Notes: generated by a model not told the origin, from the letters alone. DNA of 64,000 bases from Caprella mutica (GCA_947561585.1 CANNZV010000266.1:423597-487596), one strand, 5' to 3'; positions 49,654-61,696 are shown, counted from the first letter of the stretch. A program made the numbers and translations.

Positions 49654-51266
49654 CCGGCGGGACATTTTAACCCACAAATTATTTGCGACTCGTTAACATT
49701 TATAAGTTAGTGCACCGATATGTATGGAATTTACTGACTTTTCATGAATATTCGAGATAAATATTCATGAGAAATTAAAATTTTGTTCCTAAATTATTTA
49801 AAGAGTTATTTTGACATTTACCTCCAAAGCCCAACGGGTTACTTTAACCCGCTCTCATAAAATATCATTTTGAAGTAAACTTGGGTACTGCCAAATTGAG
49901 ATAATGAATTTACAAGTCTGAACAGTGTCGCACAATACATGTATGATAATAGTTGAGCACACGCACACTCATTTCAGTACTTTTTTAACGGCCAATCCAG
50001 TAAACATGTTGCCATGAGCGCTCATAGACGAGGAAATTAATACATATTTATATATCGACACCTATGGACGAATCATAAGCCAAGAGTTTCGTAACTATTG
50101 ATGAGCATCTCTTTTCAACATATTCACGATATCAGTTCACTCAATACAAGGCTGGTGAACCAGGTAATTCGGTAACAATTTAAGTTACTTGTGATTGCAA
50201 CGTTTGAATATTTGAAAAATGGATTTCCTCATTTGGAAGAGATAACTACTGGCACAGGAGATATCATTATCAGTGTCATTTTTGAGGTTATGATCCCGTT
50301 ATCTAATACAGGAAAGAATGTTACTACATACAACCTTTTCCCCGTTTGTAAGACCAGGTGAGAATTTACTGAAGAAGATGCCAATCATCAGAACTATGAA
50401 TCGTATTAAATAATAAATTCCACCTTACATAAAATCACCCAAGTACCTCCGTATACAACAATGTTACTTAAGAATAACAAGAACATATAGAAAAATAATG
50501 TTCTCTCTGCTTCATCCTGATTCGCTTATCTAAATTACTGATCCTGAAATATTTCAGACTCTGTTGAACAAATACTGTAACTAATTATACTTGGAGTAGA
50601 TATTGTTCATCAAATGGTAAGAAGGTAATCAATAATGGAGTCTTCACGTCGTTGGCCCCTGCAAATTTTATTTCGATGTAGCTACTCAGTTTGTGAGATA
50701 CAATTGTAAAGTCATGAATGTAATCCATATATACAATTGTGCTATACTGAGAGGTTACATGTACTATAATTTATAAGAAATTTCCTGGTGAAACAGATCT
50801 GAACAGGAAAAACAGATTTGGACATGGTGCCTTCGACATCTGAAAGACTTGTGAACAATTCAGTGATCTACACTTGAAAGTAGTAGGACTAAACTAGAAA
50901 AACGATGTAGGAGTCTAGGAGATGAAAATGTCCTCTTGCCTGTGGGAGATGTACTTCACGTATCATAATTATTTGAGGTAAATGTCAGTCAGTATGGATG
51001 AAATTGTTGTTTTTATATCGCTACATACTACATGCATGCAAAAACGATGATATTCGGATGATATTCGTCTATGATATTTATTATAAAGCGATGACATTCG
51101 GCTTTCTACTTTCATTTCAAACTTTGATGTACATACAATATTTGCCATAATGAAATGTTAAATAACTATAAACAATGTTTTAACTACTACTAACTATTAA
51201 AATCAAGTTAAAACCTCTGAACATACCGTTATCTATTAATGAAACAGTCATATGTTCGTATTTTCT
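49654..51266. other. No recognised gene
   Basis: Nothing supported in this 1.6 kb. Confidence 0.45.
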
Positions 51267-51295
51267 AGCGTAACCCTAGAGGCTAGGATTACGCT
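51267..51295. repeat. Hairpin with 13-bp arms
   Basis: 'agcgtaaccctag', three-base loop, 'ctaggattacgct', one mismatch. Not followed by a T-run; function unknown. Confidence 0.65.
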
Positions 51296-51519
51296 CTTCA
51301 ACTAGGAGATTTTAGATTTTTATGTTAGGTAGGCTCGCAGTTTTATCAATTCAATTACTATCACCTCTTCATTTTTCTCTACCATCCGTGAGTGCAGCCA
51401 CCGGTGCTTGTGTTCCTTTTTGTCAAATTCCTTGGTATATGTGACTGCATTTACGGAGTAGTTTTTCTGCATCCATGAGTATTAATTGTCACTGATTGGT
51501 ACGATTGGTGACTTTGTTC

Positions 51520-51640
51520 AAAGAGCCACTCTCCTTTCTGACTTCTTCTTCCAGTCCCTGGTACTTAATTTCCTTTTAACGTCAGCAATATAGCTTTTGT
51601 TTCCAAAGCCGACGTTAAATCCCTTCTAAAAATTCAATTA
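51520..51640 (+). repeat. Dispersed repeat S, copy 2
   Basis: 'agagccactctcctttctga', 'aacgtcagcaatatagctt' and 'gacgttaaatcccttcta' in the same order as at 25375 and 52480. Confidence 0.5.
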
Positions 51641-52321
51641 AATTGCGTAATAATAATTATTATAATTTCGCCCTACTTTGGTTTTTTTTTATTTTATTCC
51701 ATGTATTTAAGAAACAAATCATTTAAGAAACTAAGAATTTTTTTGTAGGGAAAAATATTGTTTAAAAACTAAACTAATCATCAATCTCTAATCTGAAATT
51801 GTGAGATGCAATGTGAGCACAGTGAATAAAACCTCCAAATAATATCTAACATATTTTGTTTGATCTCCTTTGGTGTACAATATTTATGTCAGATCTGCAA
51901 ACAGTATTTGCATGAACTTGACTTCTGGATCTTTGTCAAACAGCAATAAATCTTGAATAAAATATATATATTACATTTCTTGATTCTTTCATGTTTTTTG
52001 TTGAAATATCAAATTGATTTATCATGTCCAAATAGCATTTCCTTTGTTGAATATCTATCACAATTTATTTAATACACTTCTATTAACCTGTAAATGATGA
52101 AAGACTTCCTATCCACTAAATTGATGTTTATACTTTTAAATATTCTGATGAATTCGAATGTGAAGTTTCAATGCGTCAATGAATATCTTTAAAGTTTAGT
52201 TTATATTCCTCAATAAACTAATGTGATCCCTTTAATATTTTGATTACTGCATTTTCTTCATTTATCAATTCTATAGCATGATTTCTTTGTCATATTTCAT
52301 TGATGAAAGCGATAAAGGATA
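51641..52321. other. No recognised gene
   Basis: AT-rich; nothing supported. Confidence 0.4.
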
Positions 52322-52383
52322 TTAAGCCATCTCTAAATCTTTATTAGCAAACAGACTTTCACCACATGAAAGAGATGGCTTAA
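52322..52383. repeat. Inverted repeat with 13-bp perfect arms
   Basis: 'ttaagccatctct' and 'agagatggcttaa' flank a 36-bp loop. Confidence 0.65.
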
Positions 52384-52479
52384 CAGTCGTAAAGTAAATC
52401 TTTCGGACTGTATATTGTATAATGGAGGTAGATTTTACGCGTAAACTGTTAATCCATATCTTGATTCTATGTGACTTAT

Positions 52480-52600
52480 TCGTTCATGGAGCCATTTTCC
52501 TTTCCGACTACTACTTCTAAATTCTTCGGTTTATATTTCACTTTCGACATGAACGATATGGACGTTGATCCCGATCCCCTTCTAATTCAATTTACTATTA
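52480..52600 (+). repeat. Dispersed repeat S, copy 3
   Basis: 'catggagccattttcctttc', 'acatgaacgatatgg' and 'gatccccttctaattcaatt' parallel the other two copies. Confidence 0.5.
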
Positions 52601-53294
52601 TGAAGGCTCTGTGAAAATATATCGCAGTTACCCTCTCCCTCAAGTGAAATCGCTTCGATGGGAAATATTTTATATCAGGTCAGTTTGGCACTTTTATAAT
52701 ATTTTTTCACATCGTATAATGGTTAATCAGAGGTTGAAAGTAAAATTATTTTAGCAGGAATAAATATGAATCTGCATAGAATAGTGTATTGAGAGTATGA
52801 TCATATATTTTTCAGCTCTCCTTTAAATATCTTCCTCTTGCTTTAGCAGTATAATTCCTCTAGCTTTAGCCTTTAGCAGTTTGGGAAGAACAACAAATAG
52901 CTTGTTTATTTACACCAAATATTCCCCTGTTAGGTCCCATTGATGTTTCTCTTGATGATCTTTGCAATGGTCCTTCTTTCCTAACTGCCTAATTACTAGC
53001 TTAATGAGAGAAATCTGTAAGAAATGTAATTCGAGAGACTTCATAAGAGATATGTATGTCTAAGAGTGGCATGGGTAGAAATTGCATCTCATCTTGCTTT
53101 AACTTTTGTTCAATAGTTTTATGGTTTCTATATTAGTTTTTGAAAGTTGTTAAATTTTATCACGCAAACAGTGTGTAATAGTTGTCAATGAATTCAGTTT
53201 TCAGTTGTAACAATTTACAACAATAATTTAAAAGTTACAACGAACAAATCTTAATTTCTATTATTAGTCATGTCATTTAAAATGTTGAAAATAT
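52601..53294. other. No recognised gene
   Basis: Nothing supported. Confidence 0.4.
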
Positions 53295-53511
53295 AGGGTA
53301 AGTTTTGAGTTATTGAACGGTGTGAAATTTTCGATCACATGTGAAAAAAAGTATATTATTACTATAATTTAACTCGTTATTTTAATTAGTATCCATGACA
53401 CCTGTAGGTATCATGGATACAAATTAAAATAAAACCTAAATAATAATTATTATATGATTTTTTCCTATATGATCAAAACATGAAACCGTCCGATAAATCG
53501 GAACTTTCCCT
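53295..53511. mobile_element. TA-flanked MITE, longer subfamily
   Basis: Left 'ta' + 'gggtaagttttgagttattg', right 'gatcaaaacatgaaaccgtc' + 'cgataaatcggaactttccc'. Central palindrome 'tatccatgacacctgtagg' + 'tatcatggata'. Collinear with 35627-35843 and 21961-22165. Confidence 0.8.
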
Positions 53512-54737
53512 CATTGTAGAATGAAAGACTCAGTTTTTCGTTTCATCAGAAATACACCAGACTGTCATGTGCAGTATCAGCTGTTGGTATAAAAGGGAAA
53601 TCTTGTTATTTCTGCTCTTGCTTCTTTCGCTTAATTCAATCAAAATATACACGGGGTGATCCTATCAGATGGTAAATGATTGCTAAGCAGTTTTATTTAA
53701 TGCATGATGTGTCCGAGAGTTGAAAACTTCATATTGAAACATTAAAAGGGTGAAATATTAAATATTAAACATTCGATTCGATGATTAGATTGATTACTGA
53801 ACACATTCAGTCAATATTTTATTGAGAAGAAATATTGACTGCTTTTTAGTTATGAATGACCTTGATCTTTGAACCGTTCGCTTCCAAATTTTTTTTATAA
53901 AATTATTACTAAATTCAAGCGAATTTGGTTGAGAACTTTTTGAGTTATTCGAATATAAAGATCAAAGATTACAGTATTACAATAAACAAGACACATTGCC
54001 ATCAATTTATTCATGATGATGAGATAACAAATGAAGAAATGCCGATCAAAGCATAACCTTCACCATATTTAAAAACATAATAAGAATATATTTCATTTTC
54101 TACCCTGAGATCAAATTACAGAGGATCATAGAATAGTCTCTTAATTAATCTTCAATGTTCCCACCCAGGGCACAGGAACATTAAGGGTATAGTAACTAGT
54201 AGACTATGCAAAAATATTTAGTAGATAGTCTTAAGTTTCAAAGTGTGGTCAGAGTCGCCATTTTCGGTCACGCCGTGGTCACGTCAAACTACATTCGATG
54301 AGCTGATTACCATACTCTATATGTTACTGTATCCTGGCCCCACCATAATTCATTCTTGGTATAATTTTTTGTGAAGTGATTATTGTAATAAGACTTATTA
54401 ACTGCAATAAGACTTATTCTTCAGTTTTTATTTTTGGAGATTTTTTCGAATTTATTTATAATTAGAACGACTTTTTTCAGGAATACAGACATAATAAAAC
54501 ATTGTAATGGCAATAGAACAGAATTCTAATGTTTTTTTAATCTGATGAATACTAGAGTAATTCATATCTATAGAAAGATACATATACTATTCCATTATGA
54601 TAGGAATGAACTCTTACAGCGAAGAACATTCATACAATATTATACGGGGTGGCGCAAGCAGAAACTATTTTCACATTAGTATATTTTACAAGCCATCAAA
54701 AAGAGTCACAATATGTATAGTTCATTTACAAAAAGCG
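53512..54737 (+). repeat. Mostly unannotated; fragment of repeat R at 53850-53960
   Basis: 53850-53960 carries 'tatgaatgaccttgatcttt', 'cgcttccaaatt', 'gcgaatttggttgag' and 'actttttgagttattcg', matching repeat R. The remainder holds nothing I recognise, including a 62-residue frame at 54597-54785. Confidence 0.5.
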
Positions 54738-56787
54738 GTCAGGTCGCAGGAAAAACTTTCAGGGAATTTATCTCAAAGGAAATAGGCTTTGTGGTGAAGA
54801 GAATATGCATGGTAATGGTGCTGACATGAACGTCTATGCATGGCAATAGAGCTGACGTGTACGTCTATGCATGGTAATAGGGCTGACATGAACGTCTATG
54901 GATGGTAATAGAGCTGACATGAACGTCTATGCATGGTAATAGAGCTGACGTGAACGTCTATGCATGGTAATAGAGCTGACATGAACGTCTATGCATGGTA
55001 ATAGAGCTGACATGAACGTCTATGCATGGTAATAGAGCTGACATGAACGTCTATGCATGGTAATTCTTCTGACGTAAACGTTTATGCATTGTAATAGTGC
55101 TTGCGTTTATGCATGGTAATAAAGCTGACGTGAACCCACGAAAAAAAAAAAATCTTGTTCAAAATATGCTTATTGAGGATCTAAAAAATATCAATCAGAG
55201 GGAAAGGACTGGGAGATGTATTTCCATGAATGAAAGTTTTAACCCTTTACGACCGTGAGACGAAATCGTCACATAAAAAATAAAGGACTATACTGTGATA
55301 AATTAAATGTGTGGAGCCTAGTGATGAATGTGAATATATCGTGTCACATGTTTTGATAACCAAAACGCTAATTGAATGAAAAATTCTAGGGTTAAATTTT
55401 GCTTCTGCATATGGAAATTAATTAAACCTAGCTATTGTGAAGTATTTTTGTGTATTTTTCATCCTCGCGCAAGCCATTTAATTATTTCGATTTTGTTAGT
55501 TTGTTGCAGGATGTTCAATTTTAGTTGTAATTTAAACAGATTTTCAACATAAATAATGAGCAATTAAACGAATAAAACTTTGTTTTTAGAAAATTTCTAG
55601 CTTTGATAAGTTTGTCAAATAAATTAATTTGATTTTTTTTGCCCCACCATGTACAATTGCAGTCAAAACTCATTACTCGAAAAAGATTTATATCTTTAAG
55701 ATTATTACAATGCATATAGACGTTCACGTCAGCACTATTACAATGCATATAGACGTTCACGTCAGCACTATAACTATGCATTGGCATTCACGTCAGCACT
55801 ATTACCATATATTGGCGATCACATGGGTACTATTACCATGCAGAGACGTTCACGTCAGCACTAACGTCAGCTCTATTACCATGCATAGACATTGACGTTA
55901 TCACTATTACCATACATAGACGTTCACGTCAGCTCTATTACCATGCATAGACATTGACGTTATCACTATTACGGATTACCATGCATAGACGTTCACGTCA
56001 GCTCTATTACCATGCACAGACGTTCACGTCATCACTATTACCATGCATTGACGTTCACGTCAGCTCTATTACCATGCATATACGTTCACGTCAACGCTAT
56101 TACCATGCATAGATAGGCATTCACGTCAGCTGTATTACCATGCATAGACGTTCATATCAGCTCTATTATCTTGCACAGGCGTTCACGTCAGCTGTATTAC
56201 CATCCAATGATGTTCACGTCAGCCCTGTGTCCATGTATATACGTTCACGTCAGCTCTATTACCATGCATAGGTGTTCACGTCAGCTCTATTACCATGCAT
56301 AGATGTTCACGTCAGCTCTATTACCATGCATAGATGTTCACGTCAGCTCTATTGCAATGCATGAACGTTCACCTCAGCTCTATTACCATGCATAGACGTT
56401 CACGTCAGCTCTATTACCATGCATAGACGTTCACGTCAGCTCTAAAACCATGCATAGACGTTCACGTCAGCTCTATTACCATGCATAGATGTTCACGTCA
56501 GCTCTATTACCATGCATAGATGTTCACGTCAGCTCTATTGCCATGCATAGATGTTCACGTCAGCTCTATTACCATGCATAGATGTTCACGTCAGCTCTAT
56601 TACCATGCATAGACGTTCACGTCGGCTCTATTACCATGCATAGACGTTCACGTCGGCTCTATTACCATGCATAGATGTTCACGTCAGCTCTATTACCATG
56701 CATATTCTCTTCACCACAAAGCCTTTTACCTTGGAGATAAATTCCCTAAAAGTCAAATAATGGGTCGGTTATTTTTCCTGAGTGGTC
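54738..56787. mobile_element. Giant foldback element with inverted 31-bp minisatellite arms
   Basis: The outer ends are inverted complements: 'agggaatttatctcaaagga' + 'aataggctttgtggtgaaga' on the left and 'tctcttcaccacaaagcctt' + 'gagataaattccct' on the right. Immediately inside the left end, about ten units of 'tgcatggtaatagagctgac' + 'atgaacgtcta' run from 54808 to 55130. The right arm (55709-56703) has about 32 units of the reverse complement, 'catgcatagacgttcacgtc' + 'agctctattac'. The 570-bp core (55136-55700) is AT-rich with no transposase. Arms differ threefold in length, so array size changes independently. Architecture resembles FB/Galileo-type foldback elements; superfamily not determinable here. 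Confidence 0.85.
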
Positions 56788-58289
56788 TTAAATTCTGAAA
56801 AATAGAGAGAGTCTTTTTAGGGTGAAGTAATTAGGATTTTGGATGAGGCATGACAACATTTTCTCTCCCACAGATTGTCTTCACTTGAAGAATGAAGCAA
56901 AATCAAAATGTAATTGTAAATTAGAAGTATTTTACACGATTTTTTCTACTTGAACTATAGCAAAATATATTTAAAACAATATTAATTTATTTTATTTTAT
57001 TAAACTTAAAGAAATTATTTTATTAAATTCCTTATGAATAACATAAAAAAAATTCAATTAACATTATCAAAAAATATCTTTAGCAACCAATATATTGATT
57101 TATTTTAATATGAATTATGATATCGTTTTCTCGACTGTGGCGTTAAATTAAAAAACAGATTCATACAACTGTATAAAATATCAGTTGGGAATAACTAAAT
57201 TTTCTCCTTAAGCTTCAGAACACCTCGCATTGTTTTTTTAATCATTTTCTCTTTGAATACAATCCTGACATTCACACGGCGTAATAAAACAGTTCCAAAT
57301 AAAGAGACAAGGCAATGTGATATCTCTTGTTCCAATGGAGTCATTCATCTATGATATCTGGTGACTCTTTTTCTTCTACAATGAGAATTTAAAGAGACAA
57401 TTTAATCTTCTGTAGCCAGATAACAATAGCCACCGAAAGAATAATTCTATCTGTAGTTATAATTTTAAATGTATCTAATAAAGTTGCCTCATTCCTAAAT
57501 GACAAGATAAACTCTCAAATGCAGGGTAGCTTTTCAAACAACTGAAGAAAATAACCGAATTTAATAATACTATAATATCTTCAAAGTTGTGTGATTACCT
57601 TTGGGATAAATATATTATTGTATCATTGTAAATAAATTTTTAATTTTTAATAGCTAATAGTAATAATAGTTTATTCAATAATATTATTTTATTCTGATTT
57701 TAATTTAAACTGAATAATTGGAGTTTATTTACTAAAGAGAAGAACTATCTAGATTGATCGTTTATTGAATATTTCTTTATATAACATCTATTAATAACAT
57801 CAATAAAAACTTTTTAAATTGGATTTTTTTTTGTAGCAACAAACAAAAAAACAAATTAAAGTGGAAGTAGTGATTGGAAAATCATATCTCAATAAGTATG
57901 TAAGTAAAATATTAAACTCTCTGAAGACTCGGCAACTATTAAATTTTCGACAGCTCGTATTTCACATTCAGAATAGAATTTCTTTCCTGTGTAATAATAT
58001 TTACATAACGAAAAATGGCGAGTCTTTGAAATGGCTTCAAGATGTTTTTATTAATACTTGCTAGGTTCACTCTTATGTAACTATCTTCATTATCAAATCA
58101 CATGATTTTTATATTAGAACTTGACAATGATGTAATTTAAGCTTTTATGTTCAGATTCATTTTCTCTTTCGCTAAATCGAACATATGAAATGTCATGAGT
58201 CCTAATCCAATCTCACAGGTAATTTTTTTTAGCAGTGACAGAATATTCTGAGATTTGAATTGAATTACTCTGGACAGAGTGACACAGTC
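56788..58289. other. AT-rich sequence without a recognised gene
   Basis: A frame at 57861-58064 (+) has no motif. Nothing supported. Confidence 0.45.
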
Positions 58290-58474
58290 GGTCTAGGAAA
58301 ATTCCACTGAAAATTCCACGCAGTTGCACTGTGGGAAATTCCAGTGGGAAGATTCCACTGAGGATAATTCCACATTGGATTTTTCCTCATTGGAATTTTC
58401 CCACTGTAATTCTCCGCTGTGGAACTTTCCTTAGTGAAATTTCCACTGATGCAGGTCCTTAGTAGACCTGCATC
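58290..58474. mobile_element. Compact foldback element with 'attccactg' word arms
   Basis: The left half iterates 'aattccactgaaaattccac', 'gggaaattccagtgggaag' and 'gataattccacattgg'. The right half is the complement: 'cattggaattttcccactg', 'ctgtggaactttcc', 'tgaaatttccactgatgcag'. The halves meet near 58378 with almost no core. A second hairpin 'gatgcaggtc...gacctgcatc' lies at the right edge (about 58449-58474). Confidence 0.7.
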
Positions 58475-58719
58475 AGTTCAAATTAGAGATTTCAAGTCCT
58501 TTATATTTGAAGTGAATTAATTATCAATTTGGAATAAAATTCAATTCCAGGTTCAGAATATGAAGAGCACAAAAACAATTTGGAGAACAATATATTGAGA
58601 GAATTGATAAAATTACCTCATTAATTCAATTTGCTTTATACAATTATTATTCATAACTTATTATGTATAAATTTAATGTTATCACTTTAATATTATTTTG
58701 TATAACTTTAATGTCCCTA

Positions 58720-58773
58720 TTTCTTACATGATCGTGAATCTGAACCTGTCCATTAACTCGGAACTTCCATTCT
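58720..58773. mobile_element. Partial TA-flanked MITE, right end
   Basis: 'cttacatgatcgtgaatctg' + 'aacctgtccattaactcgga' + 'acttcc'. Left arm absent. Confidence 0.6.
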
Positions 58774-60221
58774 ACGAACTGGTGAAAATCTCGTATCGTA
58801 CTATATAACTTGAAGGATCTTCAATTGCTTCTTCAATTCTTAGTTTTTGTTCATATTTTATATCCAACAAAAAGTTGTCTCGTTCACCATAATATGAATA
58901 TCTTAAATGTTAAATTCTCATCACTATTTAGTTTCTGGCCCAATCTATTGAATGAGGTTTGTGCCAGAGAGTTCTTTCTCCTAATAATAATGAGACTATA
59001 TATTATTTCAATTGCTCATTACAGTAGAACTCCTCTATAGTGAAGGAGTAAGGATGTAACAAATTTCTTTAGTCTGCGATAAATTAACATTTGTCTTAGA
59101 AGACTGTTGTATTATTATTAATTATGTTAGACTTACTTATAATAAGAATAGAAAGTTCATTATAACATCTTTTTCGACTGCTTTTTCGACGACTAAAATT
59201 TATATTAGTGAAGTAATTCATATTTCGCTCAGACATAATCTAATAAATTATGTCCCTGCGATATAATTGATGACAATCTATCATTGTATGTGAAATCATG
59301 AATTATTGCACTTTTTTAAATTTTCTTCATGTTTAGCTTTGTCAAATTAAAAGCACTCCATTTTATTCTCCGTATTAATTATTTGTGTTTAAATCTATTG
59401 CATTACATGCAAAATATCTTCAAGATAGACATCTTCTCCCAATCTTTATTCTCTTATAAATTCAAGCTGCAATTTTTCCAATGAACAAACCAATAAACTT
59501 TACAATAAATGTGCACTCAATAGAGTCAGGCAACTTTAAAACCCAAATAAATTGATAGTTTATGTTGCTGAAGGTATAGCAAAAAACAAATGTGGATGTA
59601 CTGTTAAATATCATGAAGTATAAAGTATCATTGAAATAATGATATTATCATATATAGCATGCATATATCTCTATTGCATTATCTTTCTAATTTTATAACA
59701 TCATATCAACCAACACCTGTTCAAAGCTGCCATGTAAACACAGTATATTTCTATCTAACTTGTTCGTTCTCTGCTCTAAATTTTGAGACGAATAAAGTCG
59801 CCCTGTTATTGGAATGGTTCCTTAATTTAACGAATTGTTAATTGGATTTGAAAGCGTGCAGTTGAACACTGGTTTATTTGTCGGGAATTATTTGTACGAT
59901 TGTTAAATCTAACGGAAATAAGAAATTGTCAACAGCTTTGTTATAGCTATTCTTGTGTTTTTACAGTGTTCTTGTTTATTCTTTAAATATATTTACACTT
60001 TAATGTAAATGGATACATCAAAATGGTCTGAAATCACTTAATCGTTTGTTTAGTGTATAACATCTAAGAGTTTATCTCTTTTTGAATTATCCATAATAAA
60101 GAAATTTATATATTTTTAGTTATTTATGGAAACGGAATATACATATATACGAATTCCATTATTTATCAGCTTGTTCCATTTCAAGTTAGACATTGGAATA
60201 TGTTTACTGCAAAAATCATCG
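58774..60221. other. No recognised gene
   Basis: Frames at 58810-59040 and 59659-59841 are short and without motif. Nothing supported. Confidence 0.4.
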
Positions 60222-60223
60222 TA

Positions 60224-61117
60224 CAGTGTTTTTTCTTCTTTTTGAAAGACTTTGAGCCCCCACTAGGAATATTTAGAATAAGAATTTTGAAGAAATAAAT
60301 ATATTTTCTTGAAGATATGGCTTGGTACTTACATTTCCTGTTATACAAACTTATTTGAAACTCATTGAAAACACTTCTAAAGGCTATCTACAAAATGTGT
60401 TGAAAATGGCCGCCAGAATCCTGTAGTCAAGTCTTGCGTCACCCTCTCAATTATTGCTGTGTCATAATTCGCTGATGAGAATCCACATGATATTGTCGAA
60501 TGAAACTATAGAAATACCATAGGGTAATGATATTTGTTGCGATTGTGGACGGAAAATTCTACAGTCCAAGCATTCATCGATGATTACGGCCCTTGTGACT
60601 TTGTTAATGATTATTATAACATGGCTTTGCTGAAGACAAAGTGTGGCAACGCAGACTCTGGTGGATGCAAGATGGTGCTCCATTTCATTCTGCAAGAGTG
60701 GCTGAACAGTTCTTGAAGAAAAATTTCAAGGACGAGTTACCAGAAAAGACACCAGCAGCAGTATGACCAGCATTCAGTTAGAACTCAATCCTCTTGATTT
60801 TCATTTCTGGGCTACAATACAAAATATTTTGTGTTCGGAAAAACCTCAATCCATTTAATCCAAAAACCTCAATCCACTTATGACGCAGTAACAATTGAGA
60901 AGGTGACGAAGACTTTTAGAGCGTCTCGAAGCGCGCAAGACTTTGACTACAGGATTCTAGCGGCCATTTCCAACACATTGTAGATAGCCTTTAGAAATAT
61001 TTTGAATGAGTTACAAATAAGTTTGTATTAAATGATTTTCAAGAAAATATTTATGTTCCCTCTAAATTGTTATTTTAAATATTCCTAGTGGGGGTCAAAG
61101 TCTAAAAAAAAACACTG
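60224..61117 (+). mobile_element. Mariner/Tc1-type element, 894 bp, with about 240-bp terminal repeats
   Basis: TA at 60222-60223 and 61118-61119 flanks 'cagtgttttttcttc...' and '...aaaaaaacactg'. The arms pair well beyond the usual length: 'gcccccactaggaatattta' with 'taaatattcctagtgggggt', 'ctaaaggctatctacaaaat' with 'gtagatagcctttag', 'ggccgccagaatcctgtagt' with 'actacaggattctagcggcc', and 'gtcaccctctcaatt' with 'aattgagaaggtgac'. The arms are therefore about 60224-60475 and 60880-61117. The space between holds a broken transposase. Confidence 0.85.
60534..60960 (+). pseudogene. Broken mariner/Tc1-type transposase, C-terminal part
   Basis: From 60659 one frame reads 'WWMQDGAPFHSARVAEQFL', the second catalytic aspartate block (QDGAP.H) of DDE/DDD transposases, and runs to a TGA at 60764. 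About 12 bases later a different frame carries 'LELNPLDFHFWATIQNIL' (from 60778), the third catalytic block, with aspartate in LNPLD as in mariner-like DDD proteins. It ends at a stop near 60858. The final 'VTIEKVTKTFRAS' segment near 60890 falls within the right terminal repeat. The N-terminal DNA-binding region and first aspartate are missing. At least one frameshift and two stops make this inactive. Confidence 0.8.
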
Positions 61118-61286
61118 TACACACTTTATTTAAAATTGAATGTTTATGAACATATTTAACAATATAATATTATTGTGAATTAAATCTAACTATACATTCA
61201 TTTTCACGCCTGTAATTGAAGTGTATCATTTTAAATATTCCTCTGTGTACGTGATTACTAAAGTTTTTCTTTTTTTCTTTCCTCAG

Positions 61287-61438
61287 GTGGATGAAGTGTC
61301 AAGTGCAGTAACTTTCGTGTCTCTTAATTAAAAATCTGTGAAGTGAAGTGAAGAAGTGAAAAGTGAAGTTAGTGAAATGGTTACTATTTAACGTGCTGCT
61401 ACCCCTGCTCATTCCCCTGGGGGAACAGCTTGCTAATG
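61287..61438 (+). CDS. Candidate 5' exon encoding a signal peptide; start frame disrupted
   Basis: The tract 'tttttctttcctcag' ends at 61286 and 'gtgagtaaac' starts at 61439, giving a 152-base exon with strong splice sites. The first 90 bases look like 5' UTR (GAAGTGAA-rich, with a short upstream ATG frame at 61291). From 61381 one frame reads 'LLFNVLLPLLIPLGEQLAN' and ends in phase 1 at the donor, which looks like a secretory signal core and cleavage region. The exon is less AT-rich than its surroundings. However the nearby ATG (61377) is one base out of this frame and meets TAA after four codons, while the hydrophobic frame has TGA at 61357 and no ATG. Either the sequence carries a one-base error or polymorphism, or the exon is dead, or the hydrophobic reading is chance. 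The protein family cannot be told; downstream exons lie beyond the window. Confidence 0.45.
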
Positions 61439-61566
61439 GTGAGTAAACCTTTAACTAACAATTAGTCTAAGATGTTATGTGGGAGAAAATTACTGTTGAT
61501 GTTACATGTGATACTAGATCGACAACCACGTGAAGGTACTTGTTAAACATGTAACTGTATACACTA

Positions 61567-61696
61567 GGGTAAGTTACGAGTTATCAGACAGTTTCACATT
61601 CTTATAAATTATAGTATACAGTAATTATTATTTCACTTTTTATACTTTCTTATATGATCGAAAAAGTGTAACCGTCCGATAACTCGGAACTAACCC
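61567..61696. mobile_element. TA-flanked MITE, complete copy
   Basis: Left 'ta' + 'gggtaagttacgagttatc', right 'gatcgaaaaagtgtaaccgt' + 'ccgataactcggaactaacc'. It lies about 130 bp downstream of the candidate exon, inside what would be its intron. Confidence 0.8.

Noticed and set aside
55709..56703. CRISPR-like regular repeats
   Set aside because: Units are contiguous without unique spacers, occur in inverted arms of one element, and the sequence is eukaryotic.
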